DNA of 64,000 bases, taken from NCBI RefSeq assembly GCF_011304195.1, contig NZ_CP049887.1, positions 2,666,001 to 2,730,000 of the forward strand. Direction: 5' to 3'. The notes under the pieces are model-generated. The model was not told the DNA's origin and ran no database searches. It saw nothing but the letters and a program-made list of their open reading frames with translations. Position numbers and translations under genes: made by a program. Below are positions 19,502-26,628 of this stretch, one piece after another. The stretch comes from Vagococcus hydrophili (GTDB lineage Bacteria; Bacillota; Bacilli; Lactobacillales; Vagococcaceae). Numbering within the stretch: the stretch's first letter is position 1; each line of letters starts with the position of its first letter.

Positions 19502-19882
19502 ATGTTGATTAACGAACTTGATTCAACTCCTTTATATGAACAAATTATTATTTACATCAAGAAACAAATAAAAGACGGCGTTCTCTCTCCCGGAGACAGA
19601 CTCCTCTCAGTTAGAGAGATGGCAAACAGCTTAAAGATTAATCCAAATACGGTTAACCGAGCTTACAAAGTACTGGAGCAGGAAGAGTTTATTATTGTTC
19701 TTCATGGTAAAGGAACTTTTGTGAAAAACATTAGCCAACATCAACCAACTAGCTTTAAAAAGAATGAACTTAAAACTGAATTAGAGTTACTGCTCTTGAG
19801 TATTCACTATCAAAATATTTCAAAAGAAGAAACAGCTGAATGGATCACTCAATTCTACCAAAAGGTTGGACTAGATCTATGA
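19502..19882 (+). CDS. YtrA-type GntR family transcriptional regulator
   Basis: The 126-residue protein has a GntR winged helix at the N-terminus (STPLYEQIIIYIKKQIKDGVLSPGDRLLSVREMANSLKINPNTVNRAYKVLEQ) and only a short helical tail of about 50 residues, which is the YtrA subfamily layout. YtrA regulators usually sit first in ABC-transporter operons and repress them. The stop codon overlaps the next gene's start (ATGA), so translation is coupled. GGAGG precedes the ATG. Confidence 0.9.
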   Translation: MLINELDSTPLYEQIIIYIKKQIKDGVLSPGDRLLSVREMANSLKINPNTVNRAYKVLEQEEFIIVLHGKGTFVKNISQHQPTSFKKNELKTELELLLLSIHYQNISKEETAEWITQFYQKVGLDL

Positions 19883-20766
19883 AAATCAAACAATTAAAAA
19901 AAGTAATTAATAAAAAAATCATTCTTGATGACATTAATTTTGAACTGAACCCTGGGGAAATAATCGGATTAGTCGGAAGAAATGGAACAGGTAAAACCAC
20001 TCTTTTTAGAACTATGGCAGAATATTATAAAAAAGATGGTGGCGATATTTTAATCGACAACCAGTCACTCACAGAAAATCAATTACTAAAAGAGCAACTT
20101 TTTTATATTGATGACCAATTTAATTATTTGGCGAGCCAAACACCTAAAACTCTAGAATTCTACTATAAAGAGTTATATTCGGCCTTTGATTCTGAAAAAT
20201 ATTACAGTTTACTAAAAAAATATCAATTTGATATTAATTATAAAATTAGTAACTACTCAAAGGGCTTTCAAGCGCTGTTTAAAGTTATTTTGGCATTTTC
20301 TTGTCAGGCGAGATATTATATTTTAGATGAACCTTTTGATGGACTTGATCTTATTATTCGAAAAAAGGTTATCACTCTTATTCTTAATGAAGTCAGCGTT
20401 AATCGATGTGGGGTTATCATCTCTTCTCACAATTTATTAGAATTGGAAAACATTATTGACCGTGCTCTGATTATCCAGAATGGTTCGATTACGAAAGAAT
20501 TTAATTTAGAAACCATTAATCGGGATTTCAAAAAAATCCAAATGGTTTTTAGAAAAAAAGACATTCCTAAATTAGTCAAAGACAATTGTAAAATCATCCA
20601 AGTTCAAGGGCGTGTTTTGATTGGCATTTTTGAATCTTTAGATGAACAGCTTTATGAAGAAATTTTAGCCTTAGATCCCGTTCTTTTTGATGAAGTCCAA
20701 ATGAACTTAGAAGATCTTTATTCTTCTCAATTTACAGATGAATCAGATTATCAATTATTTAACTAA
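19879..20766 (+). CDS. ABC transporter ATP-binding protein
   Basis: A 295-residue nucleotide-binding protein with Walker A GLVGRNGTGKTTLF, a degenerate signature (NYSKGFQALFK in place of LSGGQ), and Walker B YYILDEPFDGLD followed by the H-loop IISSHNLLELE. The ABC-2 exporter type fits its regulator and permease neighbours. The start ATG 19879 overlaps the regulator's stop; a longer upstream frame lies inside the regulator gene and is rejected. Confidence 0.9.
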   Translation: MKIKQLKKVINKKIILDDINFELNPGEIIGLVGRNGTGKTTLFRTMAEYYKKDGGDILIDNQSLTENQLLKEQLFYIDDQFNYLASQTPKTLEFYYKELYSAFDSEKYYSLLKKYQFDINYKISNYSKGFQALFKVILAFSCQARYYILDEPFDGLDLIIRKKVITLILNEVSVNRCGVIISSHNLLELENIIDRALIIQNGSITKEFNLETINRDFKKIQMVFRKKDIPKLVKDNCKIIQVQGRVLIGIFESLDEQLYEEILALDPVLFDEVQMNLEDLYSSQFTDESDYQLFN

Positions 20767-20781
20767 AGGAGGCTTATCGTC

Positions 20782-21981
20782 ATGAACCGTTCATTGAAAA
20801 GACTAATGTTACACCGCTATAAACGCTTAATGATTTTTTTATTCTTAATTATTTCAGGAATTTATTTTTTCCAAACCATATCCGGTATTTCTTCTTGGAA
20901 GACTGATTTTAATTACTTTTCGAGTCATGAGTCTTTGGAGCATTTTAATCAACAGATTGAAGATTCCTATGAATTCGAAGATTCTGAAGCAGGTAAAGTT
21001 TTTCTTTATTACGATTTAAAACATGATAAATCAATCTATACAGATGACTTTGAGGACTACAAAAAATATAGTCTAACGATGTTTAATCCTAATTCCGATG
21101 CGAATCAACAATCATTTAATTCCTATCCCTATTATAACGAGCATTTTTTACAAATCGCTATTATCTTTGGTGTTGTTGGGATTCTTTTATTCTTACTGGA
21201 TTTAAAAACGAACTTTAATGCCTTAATTTTTACAAGTAAGTTTAAACGCTCTGCTGTTTATTGGTATAAATACTATTTTATTGGTGACACACTCGCTTTC
21301 ACTCTATTTTTTAGTAAATTAATATCGATTGCTGCTTATCGATTTTTTATTCCTAGTGAGTATTTAAATATTTCTTTACCGCAACAACTTGCTTCATCAT
21401 TTTCTGGTTGGCTCTTTCTCCTGTCTTTATTCTTAATTTGTAGTTTTTTAGGACTTATTATTGGCGATTGGTTTTTAGGTATAGCTGCAACGTTGACCGT
21501 ATTCTTTACCATTCAGCCGTTTCTAGCTAACATTGAGTACATACATCAAACATTTTTTGTGAAGGAATCAGAAGCAACATCCGTTGTTACCGCTACAGCC
21601 TTAGATAATTTACTACCTGTTGCCCAAACAACTACTCAGTCGATTAACTATTTACCAATCTTTATTTTTCTGATAATTGCTTTGTCGTCTCTGTTTTTTG
21701 GTCAATATATCTTCAACAATATCTCTTTAGAAGAAAAAAACAACTTTATCATGGTATCTAGATTCAAACGTTTATTCCAATTATTCATCATGATTTATGG
21801 TCTAATCACAACGTGTACTGGGTTATTTATTATGACTGTTTTCCCCGTCGAAAAACTCAATATGAGTAGTTTAGTTTTGAATTGGTCAAAAATGATTTTA
21901 ATCTTTTTTATCCTATTTTTTGTTTCAGAGTATGTTTTATTTAACAAAAAACCTAAACTTTTAGAAAAATTATTGTTTTAA
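20782..21981 (+). CDS. ABC transporter membrane protein
   Basis: The 399-residue protein has a first helix at residues 16-32 (LMIFLFLIISGIYFFQTI), an extracellular loop of about 90 residues, then six or so further helices (for example IAIIFGVVGILLFLLDL, GWLFLLSLFLICSFLGLIIGDWFLGIAATLTVFF, LPIFIFLIIALSSLFFGQYIF). It is an ABC-2-like permease with no specific substrate assignment. It follows the ATPase gene by 15 nt with an AAAGGAGG ribosome site, so the three genes form one operon, possibly for peptide or antibiotic export. Confidence 0.8.
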   Translation: MNRSLKRLMLHRYKRLMIFLFLIISGIYFFQTISGISSWKTDFNYFSSHESLEHFNQQIEDSYEFEDSEAGKVFLYYDLKHDKSIYTDDFEDYKKYSLTMFNPNSDANQQSFNSYPYYNEHFLQIAIIFGVVGILLFLLDLKTNFNALIFTSKFKRSAVYWYKYYFIGDTLAFTLFFSKLISIAAYRFFIPSEYLNISLPQQLASSFSGWLFLLSLFLICSFLGLIIGDWFLGIAATLTVFFTIQPFLANIEYIHQTFFVKESEATSVVTATALDNLLPVAQTTTQSINYLPIFIFLIIALSSLFFGQYIFNNISLEEKNNFIMVSRFKRLFQLFIMIYGLITTCTGLFIMTVFPVEKLNMSSLVLNWSKMILIFFILFFVSEYVLFNKKPKLLEKLLF

Positions 21982-22086
21982 GGAAACTACTGTATCACTG
22001 TTCTTTGAACGACTTATTTTTCTAATAGCCATTAAACGAACGATAATGAAAAGAGCATTTTTGAGTAACTTTAGTTATTTATATGG

Positions 22087-22172
22087 TATAATTATATTTA
22101 CGAACTAGCCATCAAAGAAAGATCCCCATTTCCCTTCTTTCTTTAGATTCCCAACTAGTTCGTTATTTTATT
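22087..22172 (+). ncRNA. Possible small RNA with its own promoter and terminator-like stem
   Basis: An extended -10 promoter, TGGTATAAT (TATAAT at 22087-22092), would start transcription at about 22099. From 22100 the RNA folds into a two-part hairpin: ACGAACTAG (22100-22108) with CTAGTTCGT (22155-22163), and inside it AAAGAAAG (22114-22121) with CTTTCTTT (22137-22144). The stem is followed by TATTTTATT. The terminal loop is C-rich (ATCCCCATTTCCCTT), and a second CCC lies in the internal loop. There is no reading frame. A separate promoter serves the next gene, so it does not look like a simple leader. Confidence 0.45.
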
Positions 22173-22246
22173 ACTTATTCTTTGAATTATCCCCTACTAT
22201 ACAGTTATAATAGGTTAAATCTTTTGCAAAAGGAGGACTCTTTTAA

Positions 22247-22507
22247 ATGGATAAGAAAAAAATCTTACTAACAATCATTATTGGCTTGCTTTCTATTTCA
22301 ACCATTATCGGTTTTGGTATGTTAAAAAGTACTAAAAGTAAATTGGATGAAGAAACACAAGCGAATACTAAATTAGTTGAACAAAACAAAAAATTGATAG
22401 ATGCTAATACAAAAGCGGATAAAAAAATAGATGATCTAGCTAAGAAATACGATGGTATCAATAAGGAATTAGAAAAAATTAAATCCGAAACAGGAACTGT
22501 CGAGTAA
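22247..22507 (+). CDS. Small membrane-anchored coiled-coil protein of unknown function
   Basis: An 86-residue protein with one N-terminal helix (ILLTIIIGLLSISTIIGFGML) followed by about 60 residues of charged, heptad-like sequence (LDEETQANTKLVEQNKKLIDANTKADKKIDDLAKKYD). It may be anchored in the membrane with the coiled coil outside. It has its own promoter (TTGAAT-18-TATAAT just upstream), the ribosome site AAAGGAGG and a terminator right after. No family recognised. Confidence 0.65.
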   Translation: MDKKKILLTIIIGLLSISTIIGFGMLKSTKSKLDEETQANTKLVEQNKKLIDANTKADKKIDDLAKKYDGINKELEKIKSETGTVE

Positions 22508-22511
22508 ACTC

Positions 22512-22546
22512 AACACCTAACTTACCTTAAAGTTAGGTGTTTTTTG
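22512..22546 (+). terminator. Terminator after the coiled-coil gene
   Basis: A perfect 12-bp stem AACACCTAACTT ... AAGTTAGGTGTT followed by TTTTT. Confidence 0.88.
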
Positions 22547-22575
22547 TTGACTTCTTATGAAAAAACACTTATTAT
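22547..22575 (+). promoter_or_regulatory. Promoter of a short possible transcript
   Basis: TTGACT (22547-22552), a 17-nt spacer, then TATTAT (22570-22575), directly after the preceding terminator. The transcript would begin near 22582 with a hairpin CATGTAA ... TTACATG (22593-22618) and end at the stem at 22764-22810. Confidence 0.5.
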
Positions 22576-22668
22576 ATTGAACTGTTGGCTATCATGTAAG
22601 TTTTCAGAAAATTACATGTCAGTTAATTTAGGGACAAGAAACAAACGTAAGGGAGAACATGTAGCACA

Positions 22669-22755
22669 ATGAAAATTAATTTCAAAAAATTAGTACAGCA
22701 CCTATCTTTAGACCACAGCTTTGATTTCATCATGGGCAAAGGTTTAAACGATTAG
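22669..22755 (+). CDS. Possible 28-residue peptide gene
   Basis: A short frame encodes MKINFKKLVQHLSLDHSFDF followed by IMGKGLND. It is the most plausible coding content of the short transcript between 22582 and 22810. The nearest Shine-Dalgarno-like AAGGGAG is 13 nt away, too far for efficient initiation. However, a preceding 18-codon frame (22616-22672) ends in an ATGA overlap with this start, which could allow coupled re-initiation. That upstream ATG lies in the 3' arm of the 22593-22618 hairpin. Nothing is known of such a peptide. Confidence 0.25.
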   Translation: MKINFKKLVQHLSLDHSFDFIMGKGLND

Positions 22756-22763
22756 AAAATAGT

Positions 22764-22810
22764 AATAAAACATCAACTCCAGATCAATGATTGTGATTTG
22801 ATGTTTTATT
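22764..22810 (+). terminator. Long stem ending the short transcript
   Basis: AATAAAACATCAA pairs perfectly (13 bp) with TTGATGTTTTATT across a 21-nt loop. The T-rich 3' arm makes it terminator-like, though it has no separate T-tail. Confidence 0.55.
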
Positions 22811-22848
22811 GGTATTTCTTTAAAAAAACACTACAGGAGGCTCAAAAA

Positions 22849-23277
22849 ATGGAACTAATTATTTCTAACCAAAATAAGACTTTTTCTAATTTTCTACCTA
22901 GCTTTATTTTAGGGAAAAAAATATTCTTTGATGACTTCAACGAAGTACTTAAAACTAATTTTAGTTTAAGCACTCGTACAAGCGAAGCAATTAACTATTC
23001 TCAAATAAAAGCAATCACACCATCTGAAACAACCAGTCAAGTTGAAACCATGACGAATCGATTGACGCTAAAAAATACGACGCATGATAATACCATGACG
23101 TTAGTAACAAATAGCTTAAAAATCACGTTAGAACTAATCAACGGTGACTCTAAAACAATCTATTTTATCACAAGTAAAACCTCTCAAGATTCTTTCTACT
23201 ATGAGGCTAAGTACCAAGCTTATCTAAATACGATTGATAAAATAAATCAAATTATCTTAAATAATGAAAAAAACTAA
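22849..23277 (+). CDS. Protein of unknown function
   Basis: A 142-residue soluble protein beginning MELIISNQNKTFSNFLPSFI. It is rich in Thr, Asn and Ser with alternating hydrophobic beta-strand-like stretches (TNRLTLKNTTHDNTMTLVTN, SLKITLELINGDSKTIYFIT) and a C-terminal helix (YQAYLNTIDKINQIILNN). No signal peptide or membrane segment. ATG 22849 is 8 nt after AGGAGG, preferred over an upstream ATG inside the terminator stem. The beta-rich pattern with a final helix recalls PH-like domains, but this is only an impression. Confidence 0.65.
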   Translation: MELIISNQNKTFSNFLPSFILGKKIFFDDFNEVLKTNFSLSTRTSEAINYSQIKAITPSETTSQVETMTNRLTLKNTTHDNTMTLVTNSLKITLELINGDSKTIYFITSKTSQDSFYYEAKYQAYLNTIDKINQIILNNEKN

Positions 23278-23283
23278 TAACTA

Positions 23284-23321
23284 AAGCACGCTGGAAAATG
23301 ATATCATTTTCCAGCGTGCTT
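23284..23321. terminator. Perfect 38-bp palindromic bidirectional terminator
   Basis: AAGCACGCTGGAAAATGAT is followed directly by its exact reverse complement, with A- and T-rich flanks. It sits between converging genes and can end both transcripts. Confidence 0.85.
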
Positions 23322-23342
23322 ATTTTTTAGATATTCCCATTG

Positions 23343-24089
23343 CTATAACAATGATAAGAAAAATCGGTTTAGATCTGTCCATTCAGTTTGAGTAATGGTC
23401 ATTTCCTTAGCCCTTTCTTCCATCTCTAATAAATTCTTTTCGATATATTCGCTTAGTGTATCAATACGAGGAACTAAATCTAATTCTTTGACTTCTTTTT
23501 TCTTTTCTAACAAATCATAAACAACTGGTTTCAACTCACCAGGCAATTCGATTTCCACAAGAGTTTCAAATAAAATCGGCGGATTACTTTGATGCTTCAA
23601 TACCCATGTTGACGCCAAGATTGGACGAAGCACATAAAAATATTTTTTAGCTTTAACTGTCTCACCTGTTAAATGCTCTTGATAATTCGTTTTTGCCATA
23701 TGCCAATAGTGGTATAAACTTTTTTTAGGTGAAAAATAAATCGGTAAAAGTTGACGTAATTGATTTGCTTCTTCTGTTTCTCGGTAAACGATTGGTGAAG
23801 AACACCATTCAAAGAGGGTTGGGTTCGACTTATAAAGCAGTCTCAGAGCCTTTTGAATATCCCAACCATTAATATCTAACGTTTCGTCTAACTGCCATTC
23901 AACGACGTCTCTAATGCCATCAAGCTTTAAATAGTCCTCTTTTGAGCGAATATAGACAAATCTGACATCATAGTCACTGTCACTGGATTCAAATCCCCAC
24001 GCACGACTACCTGACTCTACAGCTAAAATAATTTTGATATTTTCTTTTAGTTCAATTTCTTTTAGTTTTTGTTGGATGATTTTTTTCAT
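23343..24089 (-). CDS. YcgL-type predicted nucleotidyltransferase
   Basis: The 248-residue protein has the polymerase-beta-like nucleotidyltransferase signature GSRAWGFESSDSDYDVRFVY (residues 27-46; Gly-Ser and the two Asp residues that bind metal), then a helical domain typical of COG3541/YcgL proteins (LFEWCSSPIVYRE). The biochemical target is unknown. It is monocistronic, converging on the palindromic terminator. Confidence 0.85.
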   Translation of the reverse strand: MKKIIQQKLKEIELKENIKIILAVESGSRAWGFESSDSDYDVRFVYIRSKEDYLKLDGIRDVVEWQLDETLDINGWDIQKALRLLYKSNPTLFEWCSSPIVYRETEEANQLRQLLPIYFSPKKSLYHYWHMAKTNYQEHLTGETVKAKKYFYVLRPILASTWVLKHQSNPPILFETLVEIELPGELKPVVYDLLEKKKEVKELDLVPRIDTLSEYIEKNLLEMEERAKEMTITQTEWTDLNRFFLSLL

Positions 24090-24190
24090 GGTGGTGGACT
24101 TCTTTTACTAAGTTTAATCTTTCTTACTATTATTAACATATCATCTATAAATTAGGTAGCATAATTTATTACATTTCAGTAAAATAACAG

Positions 24191-24213
24191 TATATATATA
24201 TATATATATATAT
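24191..24213. repeat. (TA)n dinucleotide tract in a promoter region
   Basis: Eleven and a half TA units lie between 24191 and 24213, ending just before TTGGAGGAG, the ribosome site of the next gene. The tract probably overlaps the -10 region or transcription start. Confidence 0.9.
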
Positions 24214-24228
24214 TGGAGGAGAAAAAAT

Positions 24229-24624
24229 ATGATAAAGCAAAAAGAAGTTATTATGGATGATGAAAGTAAGGGGTTAATATTTTTCTTTAAAAAGTTAAAT
24301 ATCGTATTACTCATAATTAGTTTAATAGGTTCATGCGTCATTTCATTTGGTATTAGTAAGAATATTAAGCAGCAACAACAGATAGGAGAAATAAGAGAAG
24401 GTATCGTTTATGACGACCTGCATAAAGAATATAATTTTGAAGAAGATGAACCTAAGAATAACGATTCTAACACTTCATATGATGGAATGTCTCTATTCCT
24501 AACTCTTATTTTCAGTCTTTTTATTTCAATCTTTAACTATAATTTGGTTTTGATTTTACTTAAACATTTCAGTAATTTAGCAGAATTGAAAGAGATTAAG
24601 AAGATTGAGTATTTAAATAAATAA
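24229..24624 (+). CDS. Two-helix membrane protein of unknown function
   Basis: A 131-residue protein with a helix at about residues 20-42 (LNIVLLIISLIGSCVISFGI), a polar middle region rich in Asp, Glu and Asn, and a second helix at about 88-112 (MSLFLTLIFSLFISIFNYNLVLILL). The layout resembles small DUF-type membrane proteins of enterococci, but I cannot name a family. Its ribosome site (GGAGGAG) abuts the (TA)n tract. Confidence 0.6.
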   Translation: MIKQKEVIMDDESKGLIFFFKKLNIVLLIISLIGSCVISFGISKNIKQQQQIGEIREGIVYDDLHKEYNFEEDEPKNNDSNTSYDGMSLFLTLIFSLFISIFNYNLVLILLKHFSNLAELKEIKKIEYLNK

Positions 24625-24750
24625 GTTAAAAAAGAATACACACAGAATAATAGAATAAAAAACACCACTCTCCCCTACCAAGTTTGAATGATGTTTTGTG
24701 ATAGAACTCTATCCAGTATAAAATTATACCATATTGGAGGATTTAAATTA

Positions 24751-25633
24751 ATGAAAAAAGTTATGTTACTCTCTTCTTTACTATTATTATTTGCTGGGTG
24801 TCAAAATAATACGTTAGATAATAATAAAGATTCGAGCGTATCAAGTGAAAATTCTGTCAAAGCAACTTCTGAAAGTACTGACAGTAAAAAAACATGGTTA
24901 AGTATTAATGGGGCTACACCAAAATATCTTGAAAGAAATAAAATTGAGTTAACTGGAAAAGGAAAGCCAAATACTAAATTGGTCATAAGTTTAGAAAAGG
25001 ACCAATCTAATGTTGCAACTACCGAAATAAATAGTCAAGGGGATTTTACAGTTCGTTTTAATGCCCCTGAATCTAAAGAAAGCTACTTATTTGAAAACCA
25101 AGACAAAAAAACTTTTATTTATTTGTACTCCGAATCAAATTTCGCTAAAAAAGATGAAATAGCTAATAAAGAAAAGGAAGATAAAGAAAAAGCCGAAAAA
25201 GATAAGCAAGAGGCTGAAGAATTAAAAAAGAAAAAAATAGTAGAAGAAAATAGAATAAAAAATGAAAAAGAAACCGCGCGACTTGAAGAGATAAAGAAAA
25301 AAGAAGAAGAAAAACGCCAAGAAGAAAAACAAAAACAAGATATGCTTAATAATGCGTCCAGAGAACAGAAAAATGCATTAAGATTATATAAATTATACAG
25401 CCTTCTCCAAATCTAATTTGTATGATCAATTACTTTTTGAAAAATCCTCTGAAGATTCTGCGCAATTTGCGATAGATAACATTGAAGTAGACTGGAATCA
25501 ACAAGCTCTAAAAAAAGCAAAATCATATCTAGAATATTCTTCTTTTTCTGATGCAGGATTATATGATCAGTTAATTTTTGAAAAATTTACTGAAGAACAA
25601 GCTAGATATGCGATGGATAACTTACCAAAATAA
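24751..25633 (+). pseudogene. Ltp-family lipoprotein gene broken by a frameshift
   Basis: The 5' part (24751-25416) encodes a lipoprotein: signal peptide MKKVMLLSSLLLLFAGC with lipobox LFAGC, a linker, a beta-rich domain (about 50-125, GKGKPNTKLVISLEKDQSNV) and a long Lys/Glu-rich helix. It ends abruptly at REQKNALRLYKLYSLLQI. A second frame encodes the expected continuation: DYINYTAFSKSNLYDQLLFE and a further repeat, ALKKAKSYLEYSSFSDAGLY then EEQARYAMDN, typical of the host-cell surface-exposed lipoprotein (Ltp) domain. Joining the frames near 25386 restores one domain lacking about four residues, so an 11-bp deletion is likely. Read through or inactive, it could still give a shortened lipoprotein. 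Confidence 0.8.
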
Positions 25634-25671
25634 AATATATAGATTATAACGATTAACCAACAGCACAAAAA

Positions 25672-25713
25672 AAGGTCTTATAAACATTGATGTATCAACG
25701 TTTATAAGACCTT
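25672..25713. terminator. Bidirectional terminator between the lipoprotein gene and ssrA
   Basis: AAGGTCTTATAAAC ... GTTTATAAGACCTT with inner TTGAT/ATCAA gives an almost perfect 42-nt stem flanked by A- and T-rich sequence. Confidence 0.85.
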
Positions 25714-25728
25714 ACTTAATTATTACTA

Positions 25729-26092
25729 TGGAGGCGGCGGGAGTCGAACCCGCGTCCAAACACATTGCCACTTAAACTTCTACGCTCATAGTTATACCAT
25801 TTAAAGATTCGCTTTGTTTCATGCCGTATAACAGGCCCTAAACTTCGCTAGTCTGATGAGCTCTTTTAACTTTTACAGACGGAAAAAGTTAATGTATCCC
25901 ACTTAGTTTGAGACCCTTACTCGAGCACATGGGCGATGCCGAGAGGATCTTTGCTAACTGTTTTTAGGCAGCTAAAGCAAAAGTGTTATTTTGATTTTTA
26001 GCAGTTATATTTAACTGTAACGTTTTTACGTAGTCGTAACCTACGAAGCGCAATTCAAGCTCAACTATGCCTGTCGAATCCGTAACGCCCCC
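25729..26092 (-). ncRNA. ssrA: Transfer-messenger RNA (tmRNA)
   Basis: The 364-nt gene begins GGGGGCGTTACGGATTCGAC (26092 downward) and ends with the T-arm GGTTCGACTCCCGCC and acceptor strand CGCCTCC plus A73. The seven acceptor pairs form, including the conserved G3-U70 wobble. CCA is not encoded. The tag frame (25964-26002) reads AKNQNNTFALAA then stop, the usual ALAA degradation tag. tmRNA with SmpB rescues stalled ribosomes and marks the products for proteolysis. Confidence 0.96.
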
Positions 26093-26112
26093 TTATTTTT
26101 TTAACAGATATT

Positions 26113-26121
26113 AGTATAACA
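26113..26121 (-). promoter_or_regulatory. Extended -10 promoter of ssrA
   Basis: TGTTATACT on the minus strand lies about 21 nt before the mature tmRNA 5' end. No strong -35 is visible, as expected for an extended -10 promoter. Confidence 0.55.
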
Positions 26122-26162
26122 TATTTATTCAAAAGATAAAACAAAATAATCTACGCCTTTAA

Positions 26163-26622
26163 CAACTTCAGTCACACCACTCAATCCTAAACCCGTGGAT
26201 TGAATGATCTGACTTCCAGTTGCTCGGAGCTAATCCCTTGTCTCACCTTTCTATTTTAGTCCAGCTTCTACAAGCAACTCCTTCGGCAACTTCAGTCACA
26301 CCACTCAATCCTAAACCCGTGGATTGAATGATCTGACTTCCAGTTGCTCGGAGCTAATCGCTTGTCTCAGCTTTCTATTTTAGTCCAGCTTCTACAAGCA
26401 ACTCCTTCGGCAACTTCAGTCACACCACCCAATCCCAAACCCATGGATTGAATGATCTGACTTCCAGTTGCTTGGAGCTAATCGCTTGTCTCAGCTTTCT
26501 ATTTTAGTCCAGCTTCTACAAGCAACTCCTTCGGCAACTTCAGTCACACCACTCAATCCTAAACCCGTGGATTGAATGATCTGACTTCCAGTTGCTCGGA
26601 GCTAATCGCTTGTCTCACCTTT
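26163..26622. repeat. 124-bp tandem repeat, about 3.7 copies
   Basis: Units begin with CAACTTCAGTCACACCAC at 26163, 26287, 26411 and 26535, exactly 124 bp apart. The last copy stops after about 88 bp, near the end of the neighbouring ABC permease gene. Copies are nearly identical, with the third most diverged. Each unit contains an imperfect hairpin on the minus strand: CTCC-GAG-CAACT at one end pairs with AGTTG-CCGAA-GGAG at the other, AAGTC with GACT, and ATTCAATCC with GGATTGAGT. It holds no reading frame and no T-tails. Single diverged copies occur at 31741, 51699 and 62284. Confidence 0.92.
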
Positions 26623-26628
26623 CTATGT

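Noticed and set aside
24141-24341. A 66-codon minus-strand frame across the TA tract
   Set aside because: It is built from the (TA)n repeat (YIYIYIY) and overlaps the better-supported plus-strand gene with a proper ribosome site.
26163-26622. CRISPR array
   Set aside because: The repeat has a 124-bp period with no short repeat-unique spacer alternation, and no cas genes are near.
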